A stretch of 59,298 nt of DNA from Gamarada debralockiae. Lineage: Eukaryota; Ascomycota; Leotiomycetes; Helotiales; Hyphodiscaceae. A program made the translations under genes and the position numbers. Of the stretch, positions 58,247-59,298 are shown one piece after another (position 1 is the first letter of the stretch; each line of letters starts with the position of its first letter). The stretch spans positions 1 through 59,298 of the forward strand of contig NXFV01001230.1 of NCBI GenBank assembly GCA_002803225.1, read 5' to 3'. The notes below the pieces were generated by a model. That model saw nothing but the letters and a program-made list of their open reading frames with translations, had not been told where the DNA came from and did not search any database.

Positions 58247-58816
58247 ATGGCACCCTCAGCGATCAGCCTCGATCTCCCACCTCCATCTGCTCTAGAGAAA
58301 TTGTTAAAGAGCTCATATGAAAGCTCGCAAGACTACGAACATCCTGCGCATCTACAACATCTCGCATCTACTGTCCTCTACAATCTGCAATACCAGCATG
58401 ACTGGACTTCGCTGGTGATTCATACCCGCTCTTCGATCACAAATCTCCCCCTCCCTCGACCCATTGTTTCTGGTCTGCCGCCAAAGAGAGCATATATTCA
58501 TCCAGACGAACAAGCCGAAATCATAAAGGCCGAACACGAAGCTGGGAAGTCAATTGAGCAGCACGCAGAGCAAGAATGGGTTCTACCAACTCATCTGGGG
58601 GAGAAGTGGAGCTTGAGCAAGTTTGCAGCTGTATTCGATGCCCTTAATACTGTGCCAATGATGGACGAGGATTCGCAAGAGGAGGAGAATAGCGTTGGGC
58701 AACAATGGAGGGGCAAGAACAGACAAAAGAGACTCTTACTGGCTACTCTCCACGACGACAGTACGGTTGTCTATTATATCATGCATGATGGTATAGTCAA
58801 GCCTAGACAGAACTGA
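58247..58816 (+). CDS. sen15: tRNA-splicing endonuclease subunit Sen15
   Basis: A single exon of 189 aa. The C-terminal block KRLLLATLHDDSTVVYYIMH ending DGIVKPRQN is diagnostic of Sen15, a non-catalytic subunit of the heterotetrameric SEN complex (Sen2, Sen34, Sen54, Sen15) that cuts introns out of pre-tRNAs. EWVLPTHLGEKWSLSKFAAV in the middle is also conserved. An acidic loop (DEDSQEEEN) separates them. ATG at 58247 in context AACATGGC. Complete. Confidence 0.92.
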   Translation: MAPSAISLDLPPPSALEKLLKSSYESSQDYEHPAHLQHLASTVLYNLQYQHDWTSLVIHTRSSITNLPLPRPIVSGLPPKRAYIHPDEQAEIIKAEHEAGKSIEQHAEQEWVLPTHLGEKWSLSKFAAVFDALNTVPMMDEDSQEEENSVGQQWRGKNRQKRLLLATLHDDSTVVYYIMHDGIVKPRQN

Positions 58817-58882
58817 TCTATTTCGGTCTATTGCTATACATCAAGGGAATTGGACGGAGGAAGCTACGGATCAAAAGACAAG

Positions 58883-59264
58883 CTATTTCTTGGCTTCAGC
58901 TACCGTTCTGGCCTCGAATACAACCTTCCGAGCTTGCATCTTGTCAAAGATATCATAGCCTTCAACTACATCAGTCAATGGCATGATCTTATCAAACATG
59001 AACCTAGCAGGTCAGTACCTTAATCACCAAAGATGTGTCTAACGACTTACCCAAGCAGGTCCTGTTCCTCCTCAAGAAGTTCCAACGCCTCCGGAAAGAT
59101 CGATCAGACGGGACACCTCCCCATCTGAATCCTCAGATACTTCCCATACGCCTGATTCTCGTCCACGGGATCTACAACCATTCCAATTAGCTCACAAATC
59201 TAAATCCAAATCCAAACATTCAAACCGCAAACATACTTCTCCATTGTGCGCTCCAATCCTACTA
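58883..59264 (-). pseudogene. 3' end of a zinc-type alcohol dehydrogenase (MDR) gene, cut by the sequence end, with an in-frame TGA
   Basis: Minus-strand exons 59264-59240 (open at the sequence edge), 59190-59051 and 59003-58883 encode the MDR C-terminus: SRIGAHNGE, then MVVDPVDENQAYGKYLRIQM, FPEALELLEEEQDLLG and FMFDKIMPLTDVVEGYDIFD to a TAG at 58883-58885. The family are NAD(P)H-dependent dehydrogenases; this part is the end of the nucleotide-binding and substrate-lobe region, so zinc ligands are not visible. TGA at 59104-59106 interrupts the frame after GRCPV. As it lies near the poor-quality edge, it may be a base error rather than real inactivation. Confidence 0.7.
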
Positions 59265-59298
59265 ATAATCCCCCCCCCCCCCCCCCCCCCCCCCCCCC
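59264..59298. other. Poly-C run at the right edge
   Basis: An uninterrupted run of C to the last base. This looks like an assembly or read-end artefact, not a biological repeat. Confidence 0.8.

Noticed and set aside
1..59298. CRISPR array or bacterial-type operon
   Set aside because: No regularly spaced direct repeats with unique spacers; gene structure and introns are eukaryotic.
59264..59298. Poly-C run as a biological homopolymer repeat
   Set aside because: It ends exactly at the sequence edge and is most simply an assembly artefact.

Overview
This window reads as nuclear DNA of a filamentous ascomycete (Pezizomycotina). Introns are short (about 46 to 70 bp with GTRNGT donors and CTRAC branch sites). 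The gene set includes PalB calpain, Vts1, a NACHT NTPase with the fungal N-terminal domain, and DUF3431, DUF2985, DUF7704, DUF3425 and 2EXR families. I do not assign a species. A run of 35 C at the right edge looks like a contig end.

Two kinds of territory alternate. Conserved, gene-dense blocks: 12.8-25.2 kb holds SMC1 cohesin (-), GPC1 acyltransferase (+), the APC/C activator Cdh1 (-), a secreted GH32 invertase (+) and an intron-containing tRNA-Glu(CTC) (-). 35.0-59.3 kb holds a 2EXR protein (+), a DUF7704 membrane protein (-), an F-box/WD40 protein (+), Vts1 (-), ribosomal protein eL29 (-), a PMP47/ANT1-type peroxisomal carrier (-), PalB (+), a C2H2 transcription factor (-), an SLC35F6-like transporter (-), a DUF2985 membrane protein (-), Sen15 (+) and the 3' end of an alcohol dehydrogenase gene (-). 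Exon structures were worked out by hand from reading frame and splice signals.

Accessory blocks: 0-12.5 kb has a dead Tc1-type transposase, a 33-bp-arm hairpin, a trypsin-like protein whose nucleophile position is Cys and which carries a retropepsin-like tail, a MITE-like element, a NACHT NTPase, a 9-bp minisatellite, a multiply broken DUF3431 gene and a frameshifted bZIP/DUF3425 gene. 25.5-35 kb has a long pyrimidine-rich gene-free stretch, a WD40 relic, a large F-box gene, tandem repeats, a small secreted protein with a Ser-Gly-Cys...His arrangement, a single orphan exon of a GH18 chitinase, a LINE endonuclease fragment, and a nested palindromic element whose core matches 19 nt of the tRNA-Glu gene.

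The most interesting leads are the Cys-nucleophile trypsin-like protein beside the NACHT gene (possible immune-type pair), the secreted Cys/His protein next to a chitinase remnant, and the tRNA-matching palindromic element. Several disabled genes carry stops explainable by C-to-T/G-to-A changes, which fits RIP-like mutation but does not prove it.
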